Source: SFWF01 sp045636705 (GTDB taxonomy: Bacteria > Bacillota > Clostridia > Oscillospirales > Acutalibacteraceae). Taken from it: 64,000 nt of DNA. Position 1 is the first letter of the stretch, and each line of letters starts with the position of its first letter. The notes beneath the pieces were generated by a model. The model was not told where the DNA came from. It did not search any database and saw nothing but the letters and a program-made list of their open reading frames with translations. Positions 24,112 to 32,805 of the stretch are shown here, one piece after another. The stretch spans positions 32,738 through 96,737 of the forward strand of contig JAZTYA010000010.1 of NCBI GenBank assembly GCA_045636705.1. The letters are read 5' to 3'. Position numbers and translations under genes: made by a program.

Positions 24112-25314
24112 CTAGTTTTTTAACACCTTTTCGTATTCTTCCAAATACTTCTTATACTGTGCAGATTTTTCATAATATTCTGCGCGTTTTCTCGTGTTTG
24201 GATATTCCTTTGCCAAAACGGTTTCTATGCCGTTAATTATTGTATCTATCTCCAAATTTTCAAGCACTATTCCTGAGTTTTCGTCAACAACCTCGGGTAC
24301 TGCGGTGCAGTTTGAAGTAACAACTGGCGTTCCGCAGGCCATAGCCTCAACCGTAGTGAGACCCATCGTTTCTTGGCGGCTTGGGTTAAAGAAAATATCT
24401 GCCGCAGTATATATTTCTGCCAGCTCACTAATACTGTTTGTCCTAGGCAAAACTAAAATTTCTTTTGGCATTTTTTCTGCCTGATCGGGTGTCATACCAA
24501 CGAGAACTACCTTATATTCATCCGATACTGCTTGACTTAAAGCTACAAAATCTTCGGTTCCCTTGTTTTTGCCCCAAGCGGAAGCCACACCTAAAATCAT
24601 CTTTTTATTTTCAAAACCATACTTTTCTCTAAAATCACTCTTTATAGGTTTAAAACCTTCAAGGTCCAAGCCGTTAGGTATAATTTTTATTTCCTTTTCC
24701 TTTAAAAAGGACTCGCTAACCTGACTTGCAAGCCACTTTGAAGGTACTATAAGCGAAAGGTCTGAAAGAGATGTAAATAATTCTTTTTTCTTTAAAAAGT
24801 TTTGTTTGGCACGGCTTACAAACATGCTTGTAGGATAGGCTTTTTGCCTTACACACCTATTGTCGCACTCTGTTTGCCATTTATAGCAACTAACATTAGC
24901 AAAATGCGAACAATGTCCCGTAAAGGACCAGCAGTCGTGGAGTGTCCAAACAACCGGCTTGCCGAACTCTTTTAAAAACTTAAATAAAAGTTCAATGTTT
25001 ATATAGTAGCCGTGCAGGTTGTGAAGATGTATAACATCGGGGTTATATTCACGCACCCATTTTAAGAATTTTTTGGTCGCTGCCTTAGAATTAAAACCTG
25101 CGTTATCAAAAACACGGCATTTAAGTCCGTCTATCTTTGAACTTAAAGGCGTACCGATTCTTACGGCAAACTTTTTATATTTTTCGGGCACGGTTTCTCT
25201 GCCAAAAGCAATTTTACACTCGTGTCCCTCTTTTTCAAGAACCTCGGCAATATCGGTGCAAATTCTGCCTGTGCTTCTAATGCCACAAACCGAATTTATC
25301 ATTAAAATTCTCAT
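24112..25314 (-). CDS. GT4-family glycosyltransferase (5), WcaI/Cys-rich type
   Basis: This 400-residue protein has HLHNLHGYYINIELLFKFLK, then WTLHDCWSFTGHCSHFANVSC and a cluster of Cys residues, the pattern of a distinct GT4 group common in EPS clusters. The donor domain has LGVASAWGKNKGTEDFVAL and FFNPSRQETMGLTTVEAMAC. It shares the operon with five other GT4 genes, implying a complex repeat unit. Confidence 0.86.
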   Translation of the reverse strand: MRILMINSVCGIRSTGRICTDIAEVLEKEGHECKIAFGRETVPEKYKKFAVRIGTPLSSKIDGLKCRVFDNAGFNSKAATKKFLKWVREYNPDVIHLHNLHGYYINIELLFKFLKEFGKPVVWTLHDCWSFTGHCSHFANVSCYKWQTECDNRCVRQKAYPTSMFVSRAKQNFLKKKELFTSLSDLSLIVPSKWLASQVSESFLKEKEIKIIPNGLDLEGFKPIKSDFREKYGFENKKMILGVASAWGKNKGTEDFVALSQAVSDEYKVVLVGMTPDQAEKMPKEILVLPRTNSISELAEIYTAADIFFNPSRQETMGLTTVEAMACGTPVVTSNCTAVPEVVDENSGIVLENLEIDTIINGIETVLAKEYPNTRKRAEYYEKSAQYKKYLEEYEKVLKN

Positions 25315-25331
25315 GCCGAAATCCTCCTTTT

Positions 25332-26537
25332 TTATATTTGTGACAAAACTATCTTGGCTGCCTTTTCGGCGGTGTAGTTTTCCTTTAAAAATTCGTATCC
25401 GTTTTCACCCATTTTTGTTAAATCAAGGGTAAGCATCTTATCGACTGCTTTAGTAAAGTTTTCGGGGTCGTTTGACTCAGAAGCGACGCCAAAACCGCCT
25501 TCTTCTGCTACTTTTCCTATGTCGGTGTTAGGGTCGGTACAGGTAATTACCGGCATCTTGCTTTGCATATAGGAAAGAAGGCGAGACGGAAAGTTTGGAA
25601 TTGTAAAGCGGTGGTCTAAGAAAATTAAACCCACGTCAAACGCCTTTACAAACTCCTCGTATTCTTCCTTTGGAAGTCCGTTTAAAAGGAGTAGGTTTTT
25701 TGGTTTTTCTTCATCATAAAAGGCTTTAAGCTTTCCATATTCGGTACCCTTGCCGCAAACGACAAAAAACCTGTCGTCCTTGTCCTTATTAGCTTTAAGA
25801 CATTTTATAAGGAAAGGTATTCCCTGCGGACGGCCAAGGTTTCCGCCATATATAAAGACGGTTTTATCCTCGGGGATATTCCACTTTTTGCGGATTTCTG
25901 CTCGTTTTTCCATATCCTTTTCAAAGGGCAAAACTTCGATAGCGTTAGGACAGATATGCACCTTCTTAGGATTTATATCGGGGTTATTTTTAAGGATAAA
26001 GTCAACGTTTGCCTGACTCATACAACCGATATAATCGGAATTTTTGTATAATGCTTCTTCCTTTTTTTTAAAGGTCTTATAGATGATTCCCTTTAGCCCG
26101 CTTTTTCTCATCATACCGATATCAACGGCGTTTTGAGGAAAAATATCCTTAAGCAAAAGATAGGTTTTTGCATTATCACGCTTTTTGATATAGGAAATTG
26201 CTCCTACAAAGGTAATAGGAGGAGTTGAATATACAACAAGGTCAAACTTAATATCTTTAAAATACTTTTTTATTGCCTTTTTAAACTGTGTTTCAATAAG
26301 TATCGTAGAAATGCCTTTTTCTATTAAATTAACCTTTGTAATATTTCCTGTTTTTACGCGTAAAACATTTATATTTGCCTCAACAGAAAGTGTTGTTTCT
26401 TGGCCGTTGCGTTTTTCATTTGCACAAACCGCATAAACCTTATGTCCCTGCTCATTTATGCTTCGAAGTAAATCGGGATAAAGTGCATGTTCTAATAAAT
26501 CTTTTAAATTGCCAATCGAAAGAAAAAGTATTTTCAA
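25332..26537 (-). CDS. GT4-family glycosyltransferase (6), WbuB-like
   Basis: This 401-residue protein has the WbuB-like acceptor domain (VVYSTPPITFVGAISYIKKR, then YLLLKDIFPQNAVDIGMM) and donor-domain features (FIYGGNLGRPQGIPFLIKCL, LDHRFTIPNFPSRLLSYMQS). Relatives transfer 6-deoxy-amino sugars such as FucNAc, which would fit capE/capF, but this specificity is inference. It starts 2 bp after the ATP-grasp gene. Confidence 0.84.
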   Translation of the reverse strand: MKILFLSIGNLKDLLEHALYPDLLRSINEQGHKVYAVCANEKRNGQETTLSVEANINVLRVKTGNITKVNLIEKGISTILIETQFKKAIKKYFKDIKFDLVVYSTPPITFVGAISYIKKRDNAKTYLLLKDIFPQNAVDIGMMRKSGLKGIIYKTFKKKEEALYKNSDYIGCMSQANVDFILKNNPDINPKKVHICPNAIEVLPFEKDMEKRAEIRKKWNIPEDKTVFIYGGNLGRPQGIPFLIKCLKANKDKDDRFFVVCGKGTEYGKLKAFYDEEKPKNLLLLNGLPKEEYEEFVKAFDVGLIFLDHRFTIPNFPSRLLSYMQSKMPVITCTDPNTDIGKVAEEGGFGVASESNDPENFTKAVDKMLTLDLTKMGENGYEFLKENYTAEKAAKIVLSQI

Positions 26538-26539
26538 AA

Positions 26540-27511
26540 CTACACCCTCATAATTTTAATTTCATTATATTTCATCATGTATAGACCTTCCTCGTAATCT
26601 CCTATGTTTTCTTCGTTGCTTTTACCAGAAAGATTGTTAACAATCAGTTTCATATGGTCCACCCCGCACTCATATGCATGCGGGTATCCCCCTCCAAAGC
26701 GAGGATTAACTTCAGAAATAAAATATTCTCCGCCTTCTTCAAAAAGGTCTATATCTATTTGTCCTCTAAAGCCACAGTCTTTAACAAATTTTTTAATAAG
26801 GGCAAAAAGTTTTGGGTCTTTAAAGCTTACTGCTTTATCTGTTTCTCCTGCTCGCATAACTATCTTTTTCTTTGTGAAAACCGAAACCAATTCTCCACTT
26901 ATCATGTCAATATAACAATCCGCGCCTATTTCTGTTCCGCGCAAAAATTCTTGAATCATAAGGCCTTCAGACTGTTTAAACAGTAGTTCTACCGTTTCGC
27001 GGTTGTCCACCTTTGTTATTGCAACACTTGCGCTTCCGCAAATTGGTTTTACAAAAACAGGGTAACTTATCTCGCCATTCTTTTCCGCTTCAAAAAACTC
27101 TTCTTTTGAAACAAACGTTTTCGCACAATTATAATTGTGTGAAGAAAGCCATTTAAACATATCCCATTTATTTAATGTTAGCTCACACAAATCATAACTT
27201 GAACCAATAATTTGAGAGCCTATTTCTTCAAATCTTTTTTTATTTTCAGCCAATAAAGAAAGTTCTGGGTCTATTAACGAAAGTACTCCCTTTATGTTTT
27301 CTTTTTTACATATATCAACAATTGTATCTATGTAGTTTTCTTCTGTAATTCTAGGCACAATATAATATTTATCTGCTTCGTATATAGCAGGAGCATATTT
27401 GCTACAATCAGTAACAATTACCGAACCCAAGCCATTTAAAGCCTTTTTGAAATATTGCACTATTTTATTTCGTGTTCCCGCGCTTAAAATTAAAATGTTC
27501 ATTTTATTCAC
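26540..27511 (-). CDS. ATP-grasp ligase (carbamoyl-phosphate-synthase-like)
   Basis: This 323-residue protein has an N-terminal Rossmann-like region (ILSAGTRNKIVQYFKKAL) and an ATP-grasp core: PVFVKPICGSASVAI (ATP-binding Lys), MIQEFLRGTEIGADCYID, and FISEVNPRFGGGYPHA (metal-binding Glu and Asn). Relatives ligate an amino acid or other acid to an amine. It overlaps the PLP enzyme gene by 8 bp, so the pair is coupled and may make and attach an amino-acid-like group on the glycan. Confidence 0.84.
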   Translation of the reverse strand: MNKMNILILSAGTRNKIVQYFKKALNGLGSVIVTDCSKYAPAIYEADKYYIVPRITEENYIDTIVDICKKENIKGVLSLIDPELSLLAENKKRFEEIGSQIIGSSYDLCELTLNKWDMFKWLSSHNYNCAKTFVSKEEFFEAEKNGEISYPVFVKPICGSASVAITKVDNRETVELLFKQSEGLMIQEFLRGTEIGADCYIDMISGELVSVFTKKKIVMRAGETDKAVSFKDPKLFALIKKFVKDCGFRGQIDIDLFEEGGEYFISEVNPRFGGGYPHAYECGVDHMKLIVNNLSGKSNEENIGDYEEGLYMMKYNEIKIMRV

Positions 27512-28445
27512 CTAAATCATCAAAATACAGTGGTGCCCCGCCTGTGTGTAAAAATAAAATATTTTTATTTTCTATTTTATTTTCTTCTATATATTTAGTC
27601 ATTCCCAAAAACGCTTTTCCTGTATATGTGCGATTTAAAGGAATTCCCTCATTTTTCATCATATCTTCTATGCAATTTAAAATATTAGAATTATATTTAC
27701 CATACCCATCGCAAATATAGGAATCATCAAAAATAATCTGTGGTATTTCCCCACAAAAATTATTCTCTCCTAAATATTCATCAACGCTTTCTTTAACAAC
27801 ATTTATGCCTCTTGGATTCTTTCGAGCAATGCTTATTCCAACAATTTTTCTTTTATAATCGTTGTTTAGCGCAGCACCACAGACTAATCCGGCTTGTGTT
27901 GTTCCTGTCCCTGATGCCAGGAAAATATAATCAAAATATATATTGTTTGTTTTCTCGTATTCGCAAATTTCGTTATATGCATTTACGTAAGCTTGTGTTC
28001 CAATATTTCCATGTCCTCCTCCAGGAATGAAATATGGCTTTCCTTCTTTTATTAAATTTTCCATTAATGCATCTATCGTCTTTGAAACCGACTCAAGCGG
28101 AACTTTGATAATCTTTGCACCAAAATTTTCTACTAGTTTTGAATTGATTGTTGGATGATAGTCTTCTTCCGGAGATACGATATAACACGACAAACCATGT
28201 TTTGCACATAAATTTGCTACTACGCGACAATGATTTGAACTACTAGAACCATACGTTACAACTGTGCCAAATTTATCCGACAAAATTTCTTCAAAAAAGA
28301 GAAAGCTTTTTCTTGCCTTATTCCCTCCAAAAGAGAACGGAATCAGGTCTTCTCTTTTTATGTATATTTTATTTTCATTAGACCTTTGTGCAAGTTTTTG
28401 TATTGGGGTTGGAAAGGATTTTAAATTCGTCTGAAGTAATTTCAT
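27504..28445 (-). CDS. PLP-dependent enzyme of the ACC deaminase/D-cysteine desulfhydrase family
   Basis: This protein of about 313 residues belongs to the fold-type II PLP group: IYIKREDLIPFSFGGNKARK holds the PLP lysine (NK), followed by YGSSSSNHCRVVANLCAKHG and the phosphate-binding region FLASGTGTTQAGLVCGA. The start at 28445 is preferred; an ATG at 28472 is also in frame but overlaps the GNAT gene more. The region is visibly more A+T-rich than its surroundings, suggesting transfer. The true substrate is open: such enzymes interconvert or degrade small D- or cyclic amino acids. Confidence 0.8.
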   Translation of the reverse strand: MKLLQTNLKSFPTPIQKLAQRSNENKIYIKREDLIPFSFGGNKARKSFLFFEEILSDKFGTVVTYGSSSSNHCRVVANLCAKHGLSCYIVSPEEDYHPTINSKLVENFGAKIIKVPLESVSKTIDALMENLIKEGKPYFIPGGGHGNIGTQAYVNAYNEICEYEKTNNIYFDYIFLASGTGTTQAGLVCGAALNNDYKRKIVGISIARKNPRGINVVKESVDEYLGENNFCGEIPQIIFDDSYICDGYGKYNSNILNCIEDMMKNEGIPLNRTYTGKAFLGMTKYIEENKIENKNILFLHTGGAPLYFDDLGE

Positions 28446-28920
28446 ATAAATATCTGTCAACCTTTCTTCCATTATGTATGATATGCGATTTTAATAAGGC
28501 TTTTTGTGAAAACCCTATTTTTGTAAAAAGCCTTTGCGCAACTAAATTATCCTTTTCTGTATATAAATAAACTTTTTTTAGCTCATATTTTTCAAATGCT
28601 TTTTTTAGCATTTTTTCGGACGCTTTTTTTGCTATTCCTTTTCCTTTATATTCCTGTTCTCCTAAAGCAATATAAAATTCTGCAGAACCGCTTTCAGTTT
28701 CTATAGATAAAAGGCCTATTAATCCTACCGGTACTGAATCAGCCTCAATTACTCCGTCAAATCTGTCTTTTCGGTTTTTGTTTTTGTTATACCATTCAAG
28801 TGTTTTTTTATACTCTAGCGGTAAATCATAATGTAAAAACTGATTGTTTCGGGCATCATTTATCCAACATATTTTTTTTTCAATATCGTTTTCATCAAAT
28901 TTTCTAATCGTTATTTGCAT
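28378..28920 (-). CDS. GNAT-family N-acetyltransferase
   Basis: This 180-residue RimJ/RimL-like GNAT has EFYIALGEQEYKGKGIAKKA (acetyl-CoA pyrophosphate loop, Q/G-x-x-G-x-G/A type) and LYTEKDNLVAQRLFTKIGF. The start at 28920 fits the family N-terminus (MQITIRKFDENDIEKK). It overlaps the upstream sugar transferase by 17 bp and the downstream PLP gene by at least 68 bp, a compact polycistron. It probably acetylates an amino sugar before assembly, similar in logic to PglD, but the target is inferred. Confidence 0.8.
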   Translation of the reverse strand: MQITIRKFDENDIEKKICWINDARNNQFLHYDLPLEYKKTLEWYNKNKNRKDRFDGVIEADSVPVGLIGLLSIETESGSAEFYIALGEQEYKGKGIAKKASEKMLKKAFEKYELKKVYLYTEKDNLVAQRLFTKIGFSQKALLKSHIIHNGRKVDRYLYEITSDEFKILSNPNTKTCTKV

Positions 28921-29536
28921 ATTCTTTCTCTCTTCTTGCATCATCTAGTCTTCCTGCGCTAATTTGACTTCCAACTAAAATATCCGAACGATTTATGACC
29001 TTGTAAACTGTTTTAAATAAAATTTTTACATCTAACATAAGGCTACATCTATTTATGTAGTAAATATCTTGGGCTAGCCGTTCTTCCCATTCGGTAACAT
29101 TTCGTCCATTTACCTGTGCCCATCCTGTAAGTCCGGGTCTCATATCGTGTCTGTGTTTTTCTTCCTCTGTATAATAAGGTAAATATTCAGGAAGTAACGG
29201 CCTTGGTCCTACTATTGACATATCTCCTACTAAAATATTAAAAAGTTCAGGAAGTTCATCTAAACTGGTCGAACGAAGTATTCTTCCATATTTTGTAAGA
29301 CGCTCATCATCAGGTAAAAGGTTGCCGTTTTTATCTTTCTCACATGTCATACTGCGGAACTTAATTAGCTTAAAGATTTTTTCATCTTTACCTGGACGAT
29401 TTTGTGTAAAAAAAGGGTTTCCTTTCATTTTAATAGCACCTAATATTATTAAAATAAGTAAAACCGGAGAAAGTGCTATAATTGCTAAAAAAGAAAGGCA
29501 AAAATCTAAAAATCTTTTTATTATTCGCGCATACAT
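28904..29536 (-). CDS. Initiating undecaprenyl-phosphate sugar phosphotransferase (PglC/EpsL type)
   Basis: This 210-residue monotopic phosphoglycosyl transferase lacks the N-terminal extra domains of WcaJ. It has one re-entrant hydrophobic segment (about residues 8-32), then NPFFTQNRPGKDEKIFKLIK, STSLDELPELFNILVGDMSI and VGPRPLLPEYLP. These enzymes transfer a sugar phosphate to the lipid carrier and start repeat-unit synthesis. The start at 29536 is chosen over 29551 because GAGGG precedes it. It is the first gene of the operon behind a good promoter. Confidence 0.92.
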   Translation of the reverse strand: MYARIIKRFLDFCLSFLAIIALSPVLLILIILGAIKMKGNPFFTQNRPGKDEKIFKLIKFRSMTCEKDKNGNLLPDDERLTKYGRILRSTSLDELPELFNILVGDMSIVGPRPLLPEYLPYYTEEEKHRHDMRPGLTGWAQVNGRNVTEWEERLAQDIYYINRCSLMLDVKILFKTVYKVINRSDILVGSQISAGRLDDARREKEYANND

Positions 29537-29640
29537 TTTATGTACCCTCACAACTTTTTTTAATTAGAAATTTTATTAATTTCTTATGGTTTTTTTTATT
29601 TTTTCTGAAAAAACTATACAATTTGCCCATTGTCTATTTT

Positions 29641-29669
29641 ATTATAAAGTAAAACTCTAGAAAGGTCAA
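29641..29669 (-). promoter_or_regulatory. Promoter of the exopolysaccharide operon
   Basis: On the minus strand TTGACC (29669-29664), a 17-bp spacer and TATAAT (29646-29641), giving a leader of about 100 nt before the sugar transferase. It is divergent from the dnaA promoter about 95 bp away. Confidence 0.85.
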
Positions 29670-29762
29670 CATAAAAAATGTTTGTTTTCTCTTTTTTTGC
29701 TCTCCTTTTTCCCCTCGCGCGCGATAATATAATATATTTATAATAAATTATTAAAGATTTCA

Positions 29763-29791
29763 TTGAAAAATGTTAACAACTGTGTTATAAT
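29763..29791 (+). promoter_or_regulatory. Promoter of dnaA
   Basis: TTGAAA (29763-29768), 17-bp spacer, TATAAT (29786-29791), about 127 bp before dnaA. The spacer contains the palindrome TGTTAACA. The stretch 29670-29917 has no perfect DnaA box, holds a CGCGCGCG run at about 29716-29723, and is otherwise very A/T-rich. Confidence 0.8.
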
Positions 29792-29917
29792 CAAAAAGAA
29801 TTATTTTATTATGCCTTATTATATGCTTTTTTCTTTTCTAAAAGATGTCCTTGAAAAGAAGAAAAAATCGGTTAAAATTATTAAACTAAAACTTATTTTT
29901 AAAGGAAGTGCAAAATT

Positions 29918-31234
29918 ATGCAAATAGATACCATTGTCGATATTTGGGAAGCGATATGCGTAGAAATTAAGAAAAATCTTCCTGAAATTTCCTTTAACGT
30001 ATGGTTCAGCGACCTACATCCGTTGGAAATTCGAAACGGCGAAATCGTACTCGGTATTTATTCCGATTACAAAAAGGGAATTTTAGAATCTAACTATATG
30101 AAAATTCTCAAGCCCTGCGTTAAAGAGATTATGGGAATTGATATGGAAGTTAAAATAGTTGTTGAGGACGAAAACGGAAAAATCGTTCCCAACGTGGTTG
30201 CCGAGGTAAACAGTTCCTTTGAGGACTCCTTTACCTTTGATAACTTTATCGTTGGTTCTTGTAACCGTTTTGCTCATGCGGCATCTATGGCTGTATCGGA
30301 CAACCCTAACATCATTTATAATCCGCTTGTAATATATGGCACTTCGGGTGTTGGTAAAACCCACCTTATGCTTGCTATTCGTAATCAGATTAAGAAAAAA
30401 TATCCCGAAAAGCGTGTTGAATACGTACGAAGCGAAGAATTTACAAACCAAATCATCGACGCTATTCATTCGGGTACTACCGATGCTTTCCGTGCAAGGT
30501 TTAGAAATCTTGACGTACTCTTAATCGACGATATTCAGTTCATTGCAGGAAAGGACCAGACCCAAGAGGAATATTTTAACACCTTTAATTCTCTTCATCA
30601 AAATAACAAACAAATCGTTGTTACCATGGACCGTCCTCCAAAAGACGTTAAAACCTTGGACGACCGAATCCGCAATCGTCTTGAAATGGGTCTTTTGGCA
30701 GATATTACACCTCCTGATTATGAAACAAGGGTTGGTATTATTCGCAAAAAGGCAGAATCTTTGCATATAAACCTTGATGATAACCTTGTTTTCTATATTG
30801 CTGAACATATTAAGATGAATACACGTCAATTAGAAGGCGTTGTTAAAAAGCTTCAGGCATTCATTCAAATTCAAAATAACGTTCCTAATCTTTCTACCGT
30901 TCAAAATATTATTAAAGAGGTTGTAAACGATACTCAGCCCGAACCTATAAAGATAGAAAAAATTATTTCGGAGGTTTCTCGTACCTACGACGTTTCTGAA
31001 AATGATATTTTATCAAAGCGTAAAACGGCAGATTTGGTTCAGGCAAGACAAATTGCAATGTATATTGCAAGAGAAACTACCGAGCTTCCTTATAAATCAA
31101 TAGGTGAAGCCTTTGGAAAAGACCACACAACCGTTCTTTACACGGTAAATAAGATTGAAAAGATGTTAAAAGAGCGTCCTTATGAGAAAGAAATAATAGA
31201 CGACATTATTAAAAATCTCAAAAATGAGGCTTAA
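29918..31234 (+). CDS. dnaA: Chromosomal replication initiator DnaA
   Basis: This 438-residue protein has the domain order of DnaA: N-terminal domain I, a short linker, an AAA+ domain with Walker A GTSGVGKT (about residue 141) and Walker B LLIDDIQF, and C-terminal domain IV with the DnaA signature GEAFGKDHTTVLYTVNKIEK. It melts the origin and loads helicase. GGAAG precedes the ATG at a good distance. It heads a co-oriented replication gene set. The intergenic region on its right is also A/T-rich. Confidence 0.99.
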   Translation: MQIDTIVDIWEAICVEIKKNLPEISFNVWFSDLHPLEIRNGEIVLGIYSDYKKGILESNYMKILKPCVKEIMGIDMEVKIVVEDENGKIVPNVVAEVNSSFEDSFTFDNFIVGSCNRFAHAASMAVSDNPNIIYNPLVIYGTSGVGKTHLMLAIRNQIKKKYPEKRVEYVRSEEFTNQIIDAIHSGTTDAFRARFRNLDVLLIDDIQFIAGKDQTQEEYFNTFNSLHQNNKQIVVTMDRPPKDVKTLDDRIRNRLEMGLLADITPPDYETRVGIIRKKAESLHINLDDNLVFYIAEHIKMNTRQLEGVVKKLQAFIQIQNNVPNLSTVQNIIKEVVNDTQPEPIKIEKIISEVSRTYDVSENDILSKRKTADLVQARQIAMYIARETTELPYKSIGEAFGKDHTTVLYTVNKIEKMLKERPYEKEIIDDIIKNLKNEA

Positions 31235-31492
31235 ATTTCTATAAGACTTATCAACCTTATTAATGTTAATTAACATACCCCTTATTAACAAGGCTGTTAA
31301 AAACTAAAATTTTGGCTTTTTTATTCACTTTTTATAAAGAATGTTGTTAATATTAATTTTGGCTTAAAATGGTTGTTTAGTTTTGTTTTTAACCGTTTTA
31401 AGATACCCTACTATTACGGCTGTTAAAAAGTTTATTTTAAAAGAAATATAAAAGAAAAAATTTAAAATTTTTCAAAAGAAGGGAAAAACACG
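31235..31492. other. dnaA-dnaN intergenic region, possible origin segment
   Basis: This is 258 bp of A/T-rich DNA with no gene. It has weak DnaA-box-like words only, such as CTTATCAACC (about 31246) and TTATTAACA (about 31284), and repeated TGTTAAAAA/TTGTTAATATTAA motifs. In many Firmicutes this interval forms part of the bipartite origin. The absence of a clear TTATCCACA makes that assignment uncertain here. A dnaN promoter could not be picked with confidence. Confidence 0.4.
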
Positions 31493-32590
31493 ATGCGTTT
31501 TACTACCGAAAGAGCTGCTTTTTTATCAGCAGTTCAAAATCTTTCAAGAATTGTTACAAAAACAAGCCTTCCTGTGCTTGAAGGTATCTTAATTTCTGCT
31601 GAAAAGGGAAAACTAACACTTGTTAGCTACAACCTTGAAATGAGCATGAAAAAAGAAATATATGCTAACTGCGACGTTGAAGGAGACGTTGTTATTTCTG
31701 CAAAGCTTTTAACAGAGATTTTGCGTAAATCTGACGGTGTTCAGATAGAAATTGAAGCTGACGACAGACTAATGTGCCATATTAAGAGCGGTAATGCTGT
31801 TTTTGATATTATGGGTATGAGTGCAGAAGATTTTCCTGAAATTCCTTCTGTTCCGGAAACCGATAAAATTTCAATTTCTGCCGGTCTTTTAAAAGATATG
31901 GTAAGAGGAACGTTATTTGCAGTAGCAAGTGATGAAGGCTCAAGACCTATATTAACAGGTGTTAACGTTACTGTTGATAACGGGCTTATTCAGTTTACAG
32001 GTATTGATGGAAGAAGAATTGCTATTCGCCGCGAACAGATTAATTGTTCGGGAGATTATAACTTTGTTATTACCGGAAAAGCAATAGGTGAAGCAACGAA
32101 AATAATTTCAGACGAAGATGAAATTATAAATATTTTCGTTACAAAGAAGCTTATTTCTTTCTACATTGATGATTATTTATTAGTTTCACGTCTTTTAGAG
32201 GGCGAGTTTGTAAATTATGAAAAGGCTTTAACAAAAAACTTTTCACAAGAAATAAGAGTAAACGTTAAAAACATCATTGATATATTAGATAGAATTTCTC
32301 TTGTTGTAAGTGATAAGTTTACAACCCCTGTAAGATGGAGACTTGAAGAAAACGTATCTACCTTTACCTGTTCTTCTCCTTTAGGAAAAGCAACCGATAC
32401 ATACGGAATTGAGCTTAAAGGCGATGAACTTGAAATTGGTGTAAACTCACAGCTTTTGTGTGATGCTCTTCGCGCTACGGAAACTGACGAGGTATTTATC
32501 AGATTTAACGGCAACACGAACGGTATTGTAATTGAACCCACCGAAGGAGACAGCTTTATCTATATGGTAATGCCTGTAAGACTTAAATAA
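31493..32590 (+). CDS. dnaN: DNA polymerase III sliding clamp (beta subunit)
   Basis: This 365-residue protein shows the three-fold repeated clamp fold. It starts MRFTTERAAFLSAVQNLSRI and ends IVIEPTEGDSFIYMVMPVRL, the typical C-terminus with the MPVRL hydrophobic end. It forms the ring that tethers the polymerase to DNA. An SD (AAGAAGGG) lies 8 nt upstream. The S4-domain gene starts 2 bp after its stop codon. Confidence 0.98.
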   Translation: MRFTTERAAFLSAVQNLSRIVTKTSLPVLEGILISAEKGKLTLVSYNLEMSMKKEIYANCDVEGDVVISAKLLTEILRKSDGVQIEIEADDRLMCHIKSGNAVFDIMGMSAEDFPEIPSVPETDKISISAGLLKDMVRGTLFAVASDEGSRPILTGVNVTVDNGLIQFTGIDGRRIAIRREQINCSGDYNFVITGKAIGEATKIISDEDEIINIFVTKKLISFYIDDYLLVSRLLEGEFVNYEKALTKNFSQEIRVNVKNIIDILDRISLVVSDKFTTPVRWRLEENVSTFTCSSPLGKATDTYGIELKGDELEIGVNSQLLCDALRATETDEVFIRFNGNTNGIVIEPTEGDSFIYMVMPVRLK

Positions 32591-32592
32591 AT

Positions 32593-32805
32593 ATGGAATA
32601 CAACGAGATTTTTATAAAAGAAGAATATATTCGTTTGGATTCTGCTTTAAAACTAGCTTCCTTGGTTTCAACCGGTGGACATGCAAAGGTTGTAATTCAA
32701 GGTGGAGAAGTTAAGGTAAACGGAGAGGTTTGCTTGCAGAGAGGTAAAAAACTCCATAAAGGCGATAAGGCAGAATATGATGGCGAAGGATTAATTGTAA
32801 AATAA
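32593..32805 (+). CDS. S4-domain RNA-binding protein (YaaA/RlbA type)
   Basis: This 70-residue protein is a single S4 domain: IRLDSALKLASLVSTGGHAK, VIQGGEVKVNGEV and GDKAEYDG. The small S4 gene between dnaN and recF is a standard Firmicutes arrangement. The family member in Bacillus is linked to ribosome assembly, and binding of structured RNA is likely. Its TAA overlaps the recF ATG by one base. Confidence 0.93.
   Translation: MEYNEIFIKEEYIRLDSALKLASLVSTGGHAKVVIQGGEVKVNGEVCLQRGKKLHKGDKAEYDGEGLIVK

Noticed and set aside
29718..29800. Rex operator near dnaA (TGTTAACA palindrome)
   Set aside because: The 8-bp palindrome lacks the full spaced Rex-box arms; only coincidence with the -35/-10 spacer can be stated.
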